Under the pieces are notes generated by a model, which was not told the DNA's origin, ran no database searches, and saw only the letters and a list, made by a program, of their open reading frames with translations. A stretch of 64,000 nt of DNA, taken from contig JBPCKA010000064.1 of the NCBI GenBank assembly GCA_051004735.1, forward strand, positions 1-64,000, written 5' to 3'. Positions 44,583-53,758 of the stretch are shown piece after piece. Each line of letters begins with the position of its first letter. Position 1 is the stretch's first letter. This stretch comes from Euzebya sp051004735. Lineage in GTDB: Bacteria > Actinomycetota > Nitriliruptoria > Euzebyales > Euzebyaceae. Both the position numbers and the translations under genes were made by a program.

Positions 44583-44816
44583 ATGGACGTGATGCGATTC
44601 GATCGACGGGTGCCACCGGCGCTCATGGCACTCATGGCGCAGGGCGGGCCGTTTCGGTGGCTCGTCGACCTCGTTCACGACGACGGACCTGAGGGGGTCT
44701 TGGACCTGCAATGCCAGCGGATCAGCTCGTCGAAGGACGCCTCAGCTCGACTGCCCGGGCCTGCCGCGCACGGATGGCGCCGATCATGTCGTGCACGACA
44801 TCGAGCAACGGCGTGA
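44583..44816 (+). CDS. Possible small or truncated hypothetical gene
   Basis: 77 codons from ATG 44583, preceded by a strong GAGGAGGGG ribosome-binding site. The first ~45 residues (MDVMRFDRRVPPALMALMAQ..., VDLVHDDGPEGVLDLQC) read like a real protein; the last 30 become Arg/Ser-rich and overlap the 3' end of the opposite-strand HEPN-like gene by 95 bases. Most simply a 5' fragment of a lost gene. No family recognised. Confidence 0.3.
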   Translation: MDVMRFDRRVPPALMALMAQGGPFRWLVDLVHDDGPEGVLDLQCQRISSSKDASARLPGPAAHGWRRSCRARHRATA

Positions 44817-45117
44817 GCTCGGCGGGTGTGAGCGGCATCTCGTAGACGTGGTGGTGGCTCGCTGTCGTGAGGCGCCCCCCGGCCATGGCGGCGCGCGGTC
44901 CGGTGGTGGTGCTCATCACCGCGGTGAAGGTCAGCAGCATCGCGCGGCTGTTGACCTCCTTGAGGGAGGGGAACAGCGACCAGATCGCCTCCTCCAGCGC
45001 GCTGCGCCCCAGCAGTGCCGCCGCCCGTGTGGCCACGCTGCCCAGCTCGCTGTCACCGCGGTCCAGCAGCTGACGAGCTTCGGCCAGCAGCGCCTCCGCC
45101 TGTGCACTGCCGCTCAC
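44722..45117 (-). CDS. HEPN-like small protein beside an SMC-type ATPase
   Basis: 131-residue all-helical protein. The helix ATRAAALLGRSALEEAIWSLF and the segment RLTTASHHHVYE (Arg82-x5-His88) resemble the HEPN fold and its RX4-6H ribonuclease motif, though the similarity is weak. Its start overlaps the ATPase stop (ATGA), so it is the last gene of the minus-strand group. In known conflict systems HEPN proteins serve as RNases; here that role is inferred only. Confidence 0.6.
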   Translation of the reverse strand: MSGSAQAEALLAEARQLLDRGDSELGSVATRAAALLGRSALEEAIWSLFPSLKEVNSRAMLLTFTAVMSTTTGPRAAMAGGRLTTASHHHVYEMPLTPAELTPLLDVVHDMIGAIRARQARAVELRRPSTS

Positions 45118-46577
45118 GCCGGTGCCTCGCGGCGCAACTTCTTGATCAGCCCATCCAGGTGCCGGACGAAGGTGTCATCGTCGATCTCGCGCTCGCCGAC
45201 GTGGGTGCCCCGCTTGCAGTCCTGCAGCACCGCCGGGTAGCCCTCGAACCAGCCGCGGAGCGTTGGCAGCACGTCGCGCCCGCCGTCGGTCGTGTCGAAC
45301 AGCGCCAGGCGCACCAGGTCATGGACCTTCTTGCCGTCCAGCACCCGATCGACCGACTGGTGATCATCACCCCGGGCCAACCGCCGCGTCCGCACCAGCT
45401 CCATCGACACCGCCTCCAGCGCCCCGCGACCCATTTGCGCGACCACCCGGGCCTTGGCCGTCGGTGACAGGCCAGCCGTGCGGGCGATGGCGCGGGCATC
45501 GTCTACGTATCGGTCCACGGGGTCGTCGATCAAGCGGAGTCCCACCTCTGAGCGGGGTCGGCGGGACACCTCCCACACGGTGGCGGGGATCTGCAACCGT
45601 CTGACCGCATCGGGTAGGCGGGTGTCGTGGGTCATGACCACGACCTGGCGGGTCAATGCGACCTCGGCGAGCACCGCGGCAAGACCGTCGACCCGGGCGG
45701 GGTCCATGGCCTGGACCGGGTCGTCGAGCACGACGAAGCGGAAGGGGCTGGCGTCGGTGGTCGCCCGGGGGAGGAATACGGACAGCGCGAGGGAGTGCAG
45801 TTCGCCCTGGCTCATCACCCCCAGCGCGCTGGCCTCGCTGTCATCGACGGTGACGTCGAGTTCCAGGCTCCGTCGTGCGCCCGCCCGGGACAGCGACACC
45901 CCACGCAGGTCCACGTTGGACTGCAACCGCAGACGACGCCAGTAGTCCTGCACCGCATCCTGGATGGGCTCGAATCGCTGCGCTTCGATCTGGCTCGCGC
46001 ACGTGGCAAGCCACTTCTCTGCGACCCCAGACTTCTCGGCACGCCGCTTCGCCGTGAGGGCGCTGCGGGCATCGGTGACCCACCGGCGGACGGCGTTGGC
46101 GAGGGGCCGCCAGTCGTCCTGCCGCTGGTCCAGCGCCGTCGCGGCAGCGGCTCGCAGGATGCTTGCGTGCTCCTCCACTTCGGTCACCGCCGACTCGAGG
46201 TGATCAGCAAGCTGTAGCGCATCGTCGGGGGCGGCCAGCAGCGCCCCCCACGCAGCGTCGGTGGCCGAGGCATCAAAGCCGACGAGATCGGCCACTGCGA
46301 GGGCGTCGGGGATGCACAGGCTGTCCACCCGTGCCTGCCGATCAGTGGTTGGGCCGATTTCGTTGGAGGTCAGCCACGTCGCCCAGTCCTCGCCCAGCAC
46401 CACGGTGCCTGCGGGGCGCCACTCGCCGTCGCGGCAGGGGATGAGGACCGTGGACAGGTTCCGCTCCCGACGCTGCCGGGGGGCGTCGGTGTCCTGATCG
46501 AGATTGCGCCGTGGCCGACACCAGAAGAACGCGGCCGGATCGAAGACCCGTGCGGCGTCGGCGGCCCGTGCCCACGC
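45114..46577 (-). pseudogene. Chimeric frame: sacsin-type segment running into C-terminal half of an SMC/RecN-like ATPase
   Basis: Open from just after a TAG at 46578-46580. The first ~80 codons (VFDPAAFFWCRPRRN...LSTVLIPCRDGEWRPAGTVVLGEDWATWL) continue the sacsin-like protein encoded upstream. The rest matches the C-terminal half of a coiled-coil ABC-type ATPase: MSQGELHSLALS signature motif, Walker B VVLDDPVQAMDP and switch VVVMTHD. Walker A is absent anywhere upstream. GTG 46403 could start a 429-residue protein, but it would lack the nucleotide-binding N-lobe. A deletion joining two genes is the simplest explanation. Confidence 0.65.
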
Positions 46578-46580
46578 CTA

Positions 46581-46830
46581 CGCTCGACCGGTCCTCCCGC
46601 GTCAGCAGCCGCCAGAGGAATGACAGGACGGCGGGTGGGTCCTCGTCGGTGTCGATGTAGGCGAGCCGATCTAGGATCGTGTCGACGGTGAACGGTCGGA
46701 CGCCGAGCGGTTTCGCACGGTCGACCTCCTCCTCCGATTGCAGCAGGCCGTCGGGGAGGAAGTCGACGTCGAGCACGGGCGGCGGTGAGACCGGTGTGCC
46801 GCCGCGGTCACGGACACGCGCCATGATCAT
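46581..46830 (-). pseudogene. Middle piece of broken sacsin-like gene
   Basis: Begins ATG 46830 (MIMARVRD...) overlapping the stop of the upstream gene. VDFLPDGLLQSEEEVDRAKPLGVRPFTVDTILDRL and VLSFLWRLLTRED continue the sacsin-type protein; after RSSV the frame turns into Arg-rich nonsense, while the +1 frame picks up AWARAADAARVFDP. A second frameshift near 46850 separates it from the first piece (frame AGQRSRMIMARVRD reads through). Two single-base changes would restore one long frame. Confidence 0.6.
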
Positions 46831-48587
46831 CCGGCTGCGTTGCCCCGCGCGACCGGCTGAGGGGGGTTGGCGCAGGGGTGCAGGGCGATCCCGTCGCTGG
46901 TGACGGTCGGGATCAACCTGGACTCCTCGGTGGTGCGCAGCCGATCCAGCACGGCCGTGGCGGTGTCACGGTCGAGGGTCTGCATGGCGTCGATGAGGTC
47001 CAGCAGGTGGCGGAACCCCTCCGCGGCGTGTTCAGGGTCCCAGATGTCGAGGTCGCCGGGCGTCAGCAGCCGCTCGACGGCATCGAACTCGTCAGGCGCG
47101 TCCTGACCCTGACGGGTTCGGATGAGGGCCAGCAGCGCCGGGTCGGCGTCAGGGGCGGGGAGGAACCGACCGATCCGCTGGTGGACGTAGTTGCCGGTGA
47201 CGACATGGGCCACAGCGGCACCCAGCCCTGGGAGGGCGAGCACGTCACGTGGGCGCGCGACGGCGATGGTCCCGTCTTGCTGGATGGGGATCCACTCGAC
47301 GTCGTCGAGTCGGTCGAGGAGCAGCTCGCGGAACTGACGGGCGAGCGGATCCTCAGGGGCGGGACAGGCGGCAAGCGCGTTGGCCAGCGAGGGCGCCATC
47401 TTGGGGAGGTGTGCCAGGGTGTCGCTGATCGCGTCGGCGGCGAGGGTCGCAAGGCCCGTCAGGATCGAGCGGTTGCGGGGTTCCGAGCCGCCGTAGAACC
47501 CCGTGCGGGCCGCATCGACCTCGAAGTAGCCGTGCAGGAGGAACGGCGTGCCCGAGGAGATGCGCGTCGGGAAGAAGAGGTGGAACGGGGCGCTGACGCT
47601 GTCCCCGCCCAGGTCGACAACCCGGTCGTCGGCGTCGATGCGCAGGCCGAAGGTGAGCTCGCTCGACATGCCGCCGTCGGCGTCCAGCCGGTCGCGGTGC
47701 ACCCGCCAGGAGCTGGAGACCGTGCCGTCGCGGATGACCCTGACGTGTGCGCCGTCGCCGGGGGTCGAGGCGGCCTCGGGGCGGATGGTGGTCGTGGTCG
47801 CGGCAGCTCGGTCCTCCATCCGGATCTCGCCGAAGCTGTCGAGCAGCAACAGGATTTCGTCGCTGACCGCAGCGATGGCGTCACGGACGTCGCTGATCGT
47901 GGTAGCGAGGTCGCCGTCGGATTGGGGGACCAGGGGGAGGCGGATGACCGTGTCGAACCGGTCGTCGGACAGCGCCTGCACCTCCGCGGGCAGGTCCTCG
48001 ATCCAGGTCGGGTAGCGGAGGGTCGGAACACCGGCGAGGGGGTCGCCGGCGTCGATGTTGTCGACCCCGGCCAGGTGGGCGTCCCACTGCGGTGAGGCGT
48101 CGCGGATGGCGGCGGCAGCGGCGACGGGGTCGAAGGCGACCGCCAGCGGCTCCGATGGTGACTGCAGCCCAGAGAAGATCTCGGGTGCGTGGCTGATCTC
48201 CAGCACCGACTTGAAGCCGATGCCCTTGTGACCGATCGCCTCTCCCTCCGCCTTGGTCGACGCCCCGATGTGGCCCAGCGATCCGATCACGGTCTCGGCG
48301 CTGATCGGCGCCCCCTCGTTGGCCACCAGAAGCGCTGGCTCCTCGGTCAGGACGATCCGGACTCGTGCACCGCCCGCACCCGAGTCGGAGCGCGGGTCCT
48401 CGCGCCAGGCATCCGCCGCGTTCTGCAGCAACTCGATCAGGAACCGGCCGTGGTACTCGCGGCCCAGCAGCCGCTCGGCCCGGGCGAACGAACAGGTCGT
48501 GCGGACCTGCTCGATCGACTGGTGCGTCGTGCGCTCGGCGACCTGCGCCTCCAACCACGCCCGTTGCCCCTCACTCATCTCATGCAT
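46827..48587 (-). CDS. Sacsin-type GHKL/HSP90-like ATPase, N-terminal part
   Basis: 586 codons. The N-terminal domain is a Bergerat-fold ATPase of the sacsin N-terminal type: THQSIEQVRTTCSFARAERLLGREYHGRFLIELLQNAADA carries the N box (Glu52...Asn56..Asp59), and LGHIGASTKAEGEAIGHKGIGFKS the G motifs (119-127). FHLFFPTRI...LLHGYFEVDAARTGFYGG is a second conserved block. The frame ends NAAG* near an apparent +1 shift, so the natural protein was longer. Such proteins occur in bacterial conflict islands; function unknown. A TAACAT box lies 10 nt before ATG 48587, so an internal promoter is possible. Confidence 0.8.
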   Translation of the reverse strand: MHEMSEGQRAWLEAQVAERTTHQSIEQVRTTCSFARAERLLGREYHGRFLIELLQNAADAWREDPRSDSGAGGARVRIVLTEEPALLVANEGAPISAETVIGSLGHIGASTKAEGEAIGHKGIGFKSVLEISHAPEIFSGLQSPSEPLAVAFDPVAAAAAIRDASPQWDAHLAGVDNIDAGDPLAGVPTLRYPTWIEDLPAEVQALSDDRFDTVIRLPLVPQSDGDLATTISDVRDAIAAVSDEILLLLDSFGEIRMEDRAAATTTTIRPEAASTPGDGAHVRVIRDGTVSSSWRVHRDRLDADGGMSSELTFGLRIDADDRVVDLGGDSVSAPFHLFFPTRISSGTPFLLHGYFEVDAARTGFYGGSEPRNRSILTGLATLAADAISDTLAHLPKMAPSLANALAACPAPEDPLARQFRELLLDRLDDVEWIPIQQDGTIAVARPRDVLALPGLGAAVAHVVTGNYVHQRIGRFLPAPDADPALLALIRTRQGQDAPDEFDAVERLLTPGDLDIWDPEHAAEGFRHLLDLIDAMQTLDRDTATAVLDRLRTTEESRLIPTVTSDGIALHPCANPPQPVARGNAAG

Positions 48588-48619
48588 GTGCCCCCGAATG
48601 TTAGCGACTGAGACGGCCG

Positions 48620-49555
48620 TCAGACCGCGAGGCCGAGCTGCTCTGGTTGTGACCTACCGTTGGGCTCAGGTGGGGTCTGGAGCAGCTGCCCGAGGGCCGA
48701 CGTCGTGTCCATCTCCTCTGCGCCGTGTTGCACCAGCGCGTGGTTGCCTGGACCGGCGCCGGGTCCCGCCCACACCGCGACACGGCCGTAAGACTTGTCG
48801 AGGGCTTCAGTCGCCCCCTCCCAGGTTCCCCCCGTCCCGTCGGCGCTGGCGATGACCACCGTGAGCGCCGACTGGGCGTAGATCAGCCTGTTGCGACCCA
48901 TGGCGTTGCCGACGGTGAACCGTGCGCCCGGGTTGTACGGGGTCGCGAGCACCACGCGGCCGTCCAGCACCCCACGGCGGACGTCCGCCTGTCGGAGCAG
49001 TCGTTCCATCGAGTCCGCCGGGAAGCCGATCACCGCTCCATCGGCTTGGAATGCCGCGTCCATCGCCAGACGGTCGACGCCACGAGCGGCACCGGAGACA
49101 ACTGGAAGGCCGAGCGACACGGCTTCGGCCGCTACGGCTCGTGCGGCGTCGGCGCCGTCGTCTGAAACGTCGCGGCTGCCGACGATGCCCACCCCCGGTG
49201 TCTCGAGGACGTCTGCGTCTCCGGCGATGTACAGCAGCGCAGGCGCGCCACGATCGAGTTGGGACCGCAACCTCGAGGGGTAGTCGTCCTCGCCCAGCGT
49301 GACGGCGCGGATCCCCTTCGCGTCCAGCTCTTCTGCCACCAACCCCCACGTCCGGCGGAGTGCGATGCGCCCCGCCACCTGGTGGGGCATGACGCGGCCG
49401 GGGAGGTCGTCTGGCACCGCGGTCAGCAGTGCGCCGGGTGCGATGCCACCGTCGATGAGCTTCCAGATGTCGCGGGCGGTCAGGGGTGGCGTGTCTGCGG
49501 GCAACAACCTGCTGCAAAGCAGTGAGATGGCGAGGGCGTCGTCGGTCTGGGGCAT
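48620..49555 (-). CDS. DprA/Smf-like DNA-processing protein
   Basis: 311-residue DprA-type Rossmann protein: GVGIVGSRDVS (121-131) and SGAARGVDRLAMDAA (154-168) are the two signature strands, followed by NPGARFTVGNAMGRNRLIYAQSA. True DprA loads RecA on single-stranded DNA in transformation; this copy lies next to RecQ, not with topA/rnhB as chromosomal dprA does, and lacks the C-terminal winged helix. It is more likely an accessory paralogue of a defence locus. 23 bp after recQ. Confidence 0.85.
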   Translation of the reverse strand: MPQTDDALAISLLCSRLLPADTPPLTARDIWKLIDGGIAPGALLTAVPDDLPGRVMPHQVAGRIALRRTWGLVAEELDAKGIRAVTLGEDDYPSRLRSQLDRGAPALLYIAGDADVLETPGVGIVGSRDVSDDGADAARAVAAEAVSLGLPVVSGAARGVDRLAMDAAFQADGAVIGFPADSMERLLRQADVRRGVLDGRVVLATPYNPGARFTVGNAMGRNRLIYAQSALTVVIASADGTGGTWEGATEALDKSYGRVAVWAGPGAGPGNHALVQHGAEEMDTTSALGQLLQTPPEPNGRSQPEQLGLAV

Positions 49556-49578
49556 GGTCGGAACCTCCGTCTCGCAGG

Positions 49579-51666
49579 TTACCCGGAGGCTGCGACAGCC
49601 AACGCCAGCGGATGCACAGGCCCTGAACCGGCGGCTCGAAGGGCTGCGCCGATGACCGTCATCGTCCACCTGGAGTCGATGACGTCATCGATCAACAGCA
49701 CCGGCCCAGGATAGACCGCACCTGGAGCGATCCGGAACGCCCCGTCGACGTTCATGAACTGCTGCACCGAGTTCTCCCGGGACTTCTGGGGCTCCTTGGT
49801 GCGTGCAGTCTGCACGGCATCCACCGCGGGCAGTCTCAGTCGATCCGCGACCTCGCGAGCCATGTCGGTGACCAGCCTCGGATGGGCGTCGGACGGGACC
49901 CAGGTGACCCACGCAGGTTCCGGCTCAGGGCTCCACCGCCGAACCACCTCGGTAAGTGCGCCGATGAGGTCGTCGCCGAAGGCACCGAAGCGGTACTTGC
50001 CGCGACTGATGGCCGGCCCCCATCCCGTCGATCCCCACCGGGCGAGAACCTTCCCGGGCTGCACCTGGAGGTCGTCGGGGATGGCTGTCACCCCCGCACC
50101 CGGTCCCTTCGGCCAGCGCTTGCGCGGCTCCACGGTCAACGACGTCCCACGCACGTAGCGCTCGGCGATGCCGACCAGCGCCTCGGGTGGCTCACCGATC
50201 GCGAGGAGTGGTCGACCGAGGCAGCGAGCACAGCGACCGCAGGGGCTGACGTGAGGATCGTCGAGCACGCGACGGAGTTCGGCCATCAGGCAGTCCGCGT
50301 GGGGGTAGGTGGCCATGACCTGTTGTTCCAGGCGACGTTGTGCGGTCACGCGGTCCACGCGGTCCTGGTCATACGTCCACGGGCGTGCCGTCCGGGTGTA
50401 GGCACTCCCTTGCTTGATGATCGCACCGTCGACCTCGAGGACCTTCAACAGGGTCTCCAGCCGACTCCGCCTGACGTTCACCCGGCCTTCGATCCAGCTC
50501 ATGCTGCGCGGCAGCGACTCCGCCTCCAACGCAGCGACCACCTCTTCGGAGGTCGCCCGGGACGGGAACGCACTGGAGATGAAGAAGCCCTGGATGTCCT
50601 GGTCCTCATCGCCGAGCAGCAGGATGCCGTGGGCCCGATCGAGGGCCCGGCCTGCACGGCCGACCTGCTGGTAGTAGGCGATTGGGGAGCCGGGGCTCTG
50701 GAAGTGGATGACGAACGAGAGGTCCGGCTTGTCGTACCCCATGCCGAGTGCGGAGGTGGCGACGAGGGCCTTGATCTGGTTGGTGATCAGCCGTCGTTCG
50801 AGGTTCTTCCTGGCCCCGTCGGGCGTGCGTCCGCTATAGGCCGCCACATCGTGGCCGACCTCGGCGAGGAAGGCCGCCAGGCGCTCGGCGTCGTGGATGG
50901 TGAGGGCGTAGATGATGCCGGTGCCCGGGAGCTCGCCGAGGGCCTGCGCAACCCATGCCATGCGCTCGGACTGCGATGGGATGTCCAGCACGTCCAGTGC
51001 GAGGCTCTCACGGTCCAGGGTGCCGCGGGAGATCATCAGCTCGGCCCCAAGCTGGTCTGTGATGTCCTCCACCACCCTGGTGTTGGCCGTGGCCGTCGTA
51101 CAGAGCAGCGGAACCCCCGCCGGCATGTAGGACAGCACGCGGGCCACCCGGCGGTAGTCGGGACGAAAGTCGTGGCCCCAATCGCTGATGCAGTGCGCCT
51201 CATCGATCACGAGCAGACCTGAGTCGGGTGCCACCGTTGTGGTCAGCTGGTCGCGGAATCGCTCGTTGGCGAGCCGTTCAGGGGAGACCAGCAAGATGTC
51301 GACGGCGCCATCCGCCAGGCGGGCTTCGACGTCTCGCCAGTCGCCTCGGTTGGTCGAGTTGATGGTGGTGGCGACCAGGCCAAGTCGTTCGGCGGCGTCG
51401 ATCTGGTTGCGCATCAGCGCGAGGAGCGGCGAGACGAGCAGCGTCACCCCTGCGCCGCGGTCGCGAAGCATCTTCGTGGCGACGAAGTACACGGCGCTCT
51501 TGCCCCAGCCGGTCCGTTGGACCACAAGGGCACGGCCACCGGCTGTGACCCTCAGCACCGCCTCAAGCTGACCATCCCGCCACCGCGCACCCGGGCCTGC
51601 GAGACGCTGCAGCAGTCGGGTGGCTTCGTCTTCCATCGCCGTCGACCCCACAGTGCTGGTGAGCAT
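49579..51666 (-). CDS. RecQ-family helicase fused to a phosphoribosyltransferase domain
   Basis: 695 residues. Helicase motifs: RTGWGKS (51-57), DEAH (155-158) with the RecQ loop CISDWGHDFR, SALGMGYDKPD and YYQQVGRAGR; a zinc-binding cysteine cluster (CLMAEL...CGRCARC) follows. The last ~190 residues form a PRTase-like domain with the PRPP motif VLLIDDVIDSRWT at 656-668. The HRDC domain of E. coli RecQ is missing. ATG 51666 was chosen for the GGAGGGACGG motif 7 nt upstream. It heads the minus-strand DprA/GHKL/ATPase group. Confidence 0.9.
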   Translation of the reverse strand: MLTSTVGSTAMEDEATRLLQRLAGPGARWRDGQLEAVLRVTAGGRALVVQRTGWGKSAVYFVATKMLRDRGAGVTLLVSPLLALMRNQIDAAERLGLVATTINSTNRGDWRDVEARLADGAVDILLVSPERLANERFRDQLTTTVAPDSGLLVIDEAHCISDWGHDFRPDYRRVARVLSYMPAGVPLLCTTATANTRVVEDITDQLGAELMISRGTLDRESLALDVLDIPSQSERMAWVAQALGELPGTGIIYALTIHDAERLAAFLAEVGHDVAAYSGRTPDGARKNLERRLITNQIKALVATSALGMGYDKPDLSFVIHFQSPGSPIAYYQQVGRAGRALDRAHGILLLGDEDQDIQGFFISSAFPSRATSEEVVAALEAESLPRSMSWIEGRVNVRRSRLETLLKVLEVDGAIIKQGSAYTRTARPWTYDQDRVDRVTAQRRLEQQVMATYPHADCLMAELRRVLDDPHVSPCGRCARCLGRPLLAIGEPPEALVGIAERYVRGTSLTVEPRKRWPKGPGAGVTAIPDDLQVQPGKVLARWGSTGWGPAISRGKYRFGAFGDDLIGALTEVVRRWSPEPEPAWVTWVPSDAHPRLVTDMAREVADRLRLPAVDAVQTARTKEPQKSRENSVQQFMNVDGAFRIAPGAVYPGPVLLIDDVIDSRWTMTVIGAALRAAGSGPVHPLALAVAASG

Positions 51667-52312
51667 ATCCCGTCCCTCCACGCGCCTCCCGGCAACGACC
51701 GCGAGGCAACCAGTGTTGGGACAGCCAGCCGTAGGCTCCGCTTTTCGCGATCTGGCCGCGCTGTGTACCGGCCGCATGCCGAGGCGAAGGTTCCCTTCTG
51801 GTCAGGACGCCAGCAGCCGCCGACCGCGATGACCGCCGCTACGGCACTGTCGCTGCTGTCCGACTCAAGCTGATCTCAGCGCAGCAGGTATGCAGGTCGA
51901 GGAACACTCCCAGCACGTCCAGGCGGTCCTCCGGGCCCAGCTTCGTGCACGATGGCCAGGTAGGTCCAGGTACGCATCAGCGGGCGTCGCGACCTACCTC
52001 GTGCGACGGCCCTTGCGGGCTCAACTCGACGAGCTCCCCTGCCAGCAGCTCGACGACCTGCCCGTCGAGCAGGCCGGTGTCGACCAACCGCTCGTACTCC
52101 TCGCGTCGCAGCCCGCGGAGCCGCACGCCGATGTCGAGGGTGACCAGCTCGACCATCGCCTCGGAGCGTACCGAGATGCCCATCGGGTCACGCGGGGAAC
52201 AGGTCGATGACTTCGGCCTCGTGTGGACAACTTGCGGGCGGGTCGGGCCCGGGCGTCACACCCCTACCGCAGGGTGGACGGACCACACCGGACGAGCCTT
52301 GAGGAGGGCCGC
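51667..52312. other. Intergenic stretch with a Uma2 remnant
   Basis: About 650 bases between divergent genes. Only the Uma2 fragment at 51977-52156 is recognisable. A minus-strand stretch near 51880-51950 (TKLGPEDRLDVLGVFLDLHTCCAE) reads like protein but is too short to assign. Confidence 0.4.
51977..52156 (-). pseudogene. Uma2-family endonuclease, N-terminal fragment
   Basis: About 60 codons reading MVELVTLDIGVRLRGLRREEYERLVDTGLLDGQVVELLAGELVELSPQGPSHE, the N-terminal strand-helix-strand of Uma2 (DUF820, PD-(D/E)XK) proteins. The frame stops right after the SPQGPSH motif, so the catalytic core is missing. An alternative start adds 9 residues (to 52183). Confidence 0.6.
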
Positions 52313-52897
52313 GTGGACGACCACGACATCACCGACTTCGTGAACGCACTGACCGATGCTGCACCGTTCGCTGGGCGTGGAACCAGCGAGGCATCCGCAG
52401 TCGCCGGCCTACTCGCCTTTCGGCGCGCCGGGTGGGTGGAGGACTGGGTGGAGTGTGCCGTCGATGCCCTGGCCGGCGGTATGCGGGCCGATCACCAGCC
52501 ACCCGTCGCACGGGCGATCCTGCAGACGCCCGACGGGGTCTGGATCGACGAGGCCGATGCCTGCTGTGCCACATCGTGGTTCGTCGAGCGACTGCAGGCC
52601 CGCGTCCGTGCGGCCGAAGACGTATGGGTCGCCCTGGCCGTGCCCGACACCGATCCGCACCGCATCCCGATCGGGGGCTGGAACCCGCTGAACCTGGGTC
52701 ACGGCGTGATCGTGACGGACGTGCGCTGGTTCGTCGAGGTCCGCGGGCGACGGCTGGGGCTCGACCGGGGCAGGCTCCTGTGCACCGGGCTGCGCCCCCT
52801 CATCGACGGCGACGGCCCGGAGATCCGCGGCACCGACGACCCCGCGCTGCTGCGGCTGGGGCGCCGCATCCTCCATGGACATCCCGTCCGGCGGTGA
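52313..52897 (+). CDS. Hypothetical protein, 194 residues
   Basis: Not recognised. Soluble, acidic alpha/beta protein with a WVEDWVECAVDALAGGM helix, a strand-rich middle (GVWIDEADACCATSWFVERL) and WNPLNLGHGVIVTDVRWFVEVRGRRLGLDRGRLLC near the C-terminus. GTG 52313 is supported by GAGGAGGG a few bases upstream. No neighbour gives a functional hint; it converges on the truncated phosphatase. Confidence 0.6.
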   Translation: MDDHDITDFVNALTDAAPFAGRGTSEASAVAGLLAFRRAGWVEDWVECAVDALAGGMRADHQPPVARAILQTPDGVWIDEADACCATSWFVERLQARVRAAEDVWVALAVPDTDPHRIPIGGWNPLNLGHGVIVTDVRWFVEVRGRRLGLDRGRLLCTGLRPLIDGDGPEIRGTDDPALLRLGRRILHGHPVRR

Positions 52898-52922
52898 GCC
52901 GTGGATGATCGAGAAGGAGGGA

Positions 52923-53369
52923 CTAGCGCCCCAGGGCGTCACCGAACACCCGCCTGCCCTCAGCCCGCAGCGCGGTGACCGCCTCCACCGTGTCGCGCAG
53001 GACGAACTCCAGGTTGGGGTTGTGCTGCTTGCCGGGCTTGTCGATCAGCCGGACTCGGTGGTGCTCGACCCCGTCGGGCACCTCAGCCATCCCGACGCGG
53101 CACAGCGATACGACCGCGTCCACACCCTGCTCGAGCGCGACCTTGAGGCCCGGCAGGTTCCCGACCAGCACGTCGGGGTCGCTCGGCAGAGGACCGCACC
53201 ACGTGGCCGGCTCGCCCTGCTTCGCCTCGGTCATGAGCGACGGCGCCGACGGCCAGCTCGGCCGTCCGACCCGCCCACACGTCTGGGACCCGGCCGGAGC
53301 CGGGGACGAAGGGACAGGGATCACTCGGTCGCACCCGTCAAGGATACGACACACGTCTGACACCGTCAC
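52923..53369 (-). pseudogene. Dual-specificity phosphatase-like gene cut before its catalytic motif
   Basis: From about residue 45 the frame reads MTEAKQGEPATWCGPLPSDPDVLVGNLPGLKVALEQGVDAVVSLCRVG...HHRVRLIDKPG...NPNLEFVLRDTVEAVTALRAEGRRVF, typical of cyanobacterial/actinobacterial dual-specificity phosphatase domains. The family next has HCxxGxSRTP; here the frame ends GDALGR*. Without the catalytic Cys it cannot be an active phosphatase. The first ~44 residues look noncoding. Confidence 0.6.
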
Positions 53370-53758
53370 GTTGACGGCATCGGGCGAGGAACGTCACGGT
53401 GACGGGCCAGGACCCTGCGTCACCTGACGTCCCATGCTTCAACGGGTCGCACGATCTGCGGGCTCGTGACCGCCGGGCCATCCGCGCGGATGCGATCCCT
53501 CGGCTGCAACGCTTTGGCCACGGCAACACAGTTGTCGCCGTCCCCTTCTTCTTCGAGCCCTGGCAACGGGGGCGGGTCCGGCACGGCGGCGCCCGAGGTG
53601 ATCGCCTGGATCTCCTACCAGGTGTGCCGGAGGCGCTGTTGGCAACCGGTCCGCTGCTGCGCCGCATCATCGAGCAGGAGTGGCTGGCCTTTCGTCCACG
53701 ACCGCAACAGGGGGCGGGGCAGGCGATCCCCACCGACGCCACGTGCAAGGCTGTCGTC
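53370..53758. other. Unassigned stretch upstream of pRiA4b ORF-3-like gene
   Basis: The plus-strand frame of the downstream gene is open back to 53399 but the extra 120 codons show no similarity to the family and are Arg-rich. No promoter or repeat recognised. Confidence 0.3.

Noticed and set aside
53399..53758. N-terminal extension of the pRiA4b ORF-3-like protein by 120 residues
   Set aside because: The frame is open but the sequence is Arg-rich, unlike the family, and ATG 53759 fits the start of the domain exactly.
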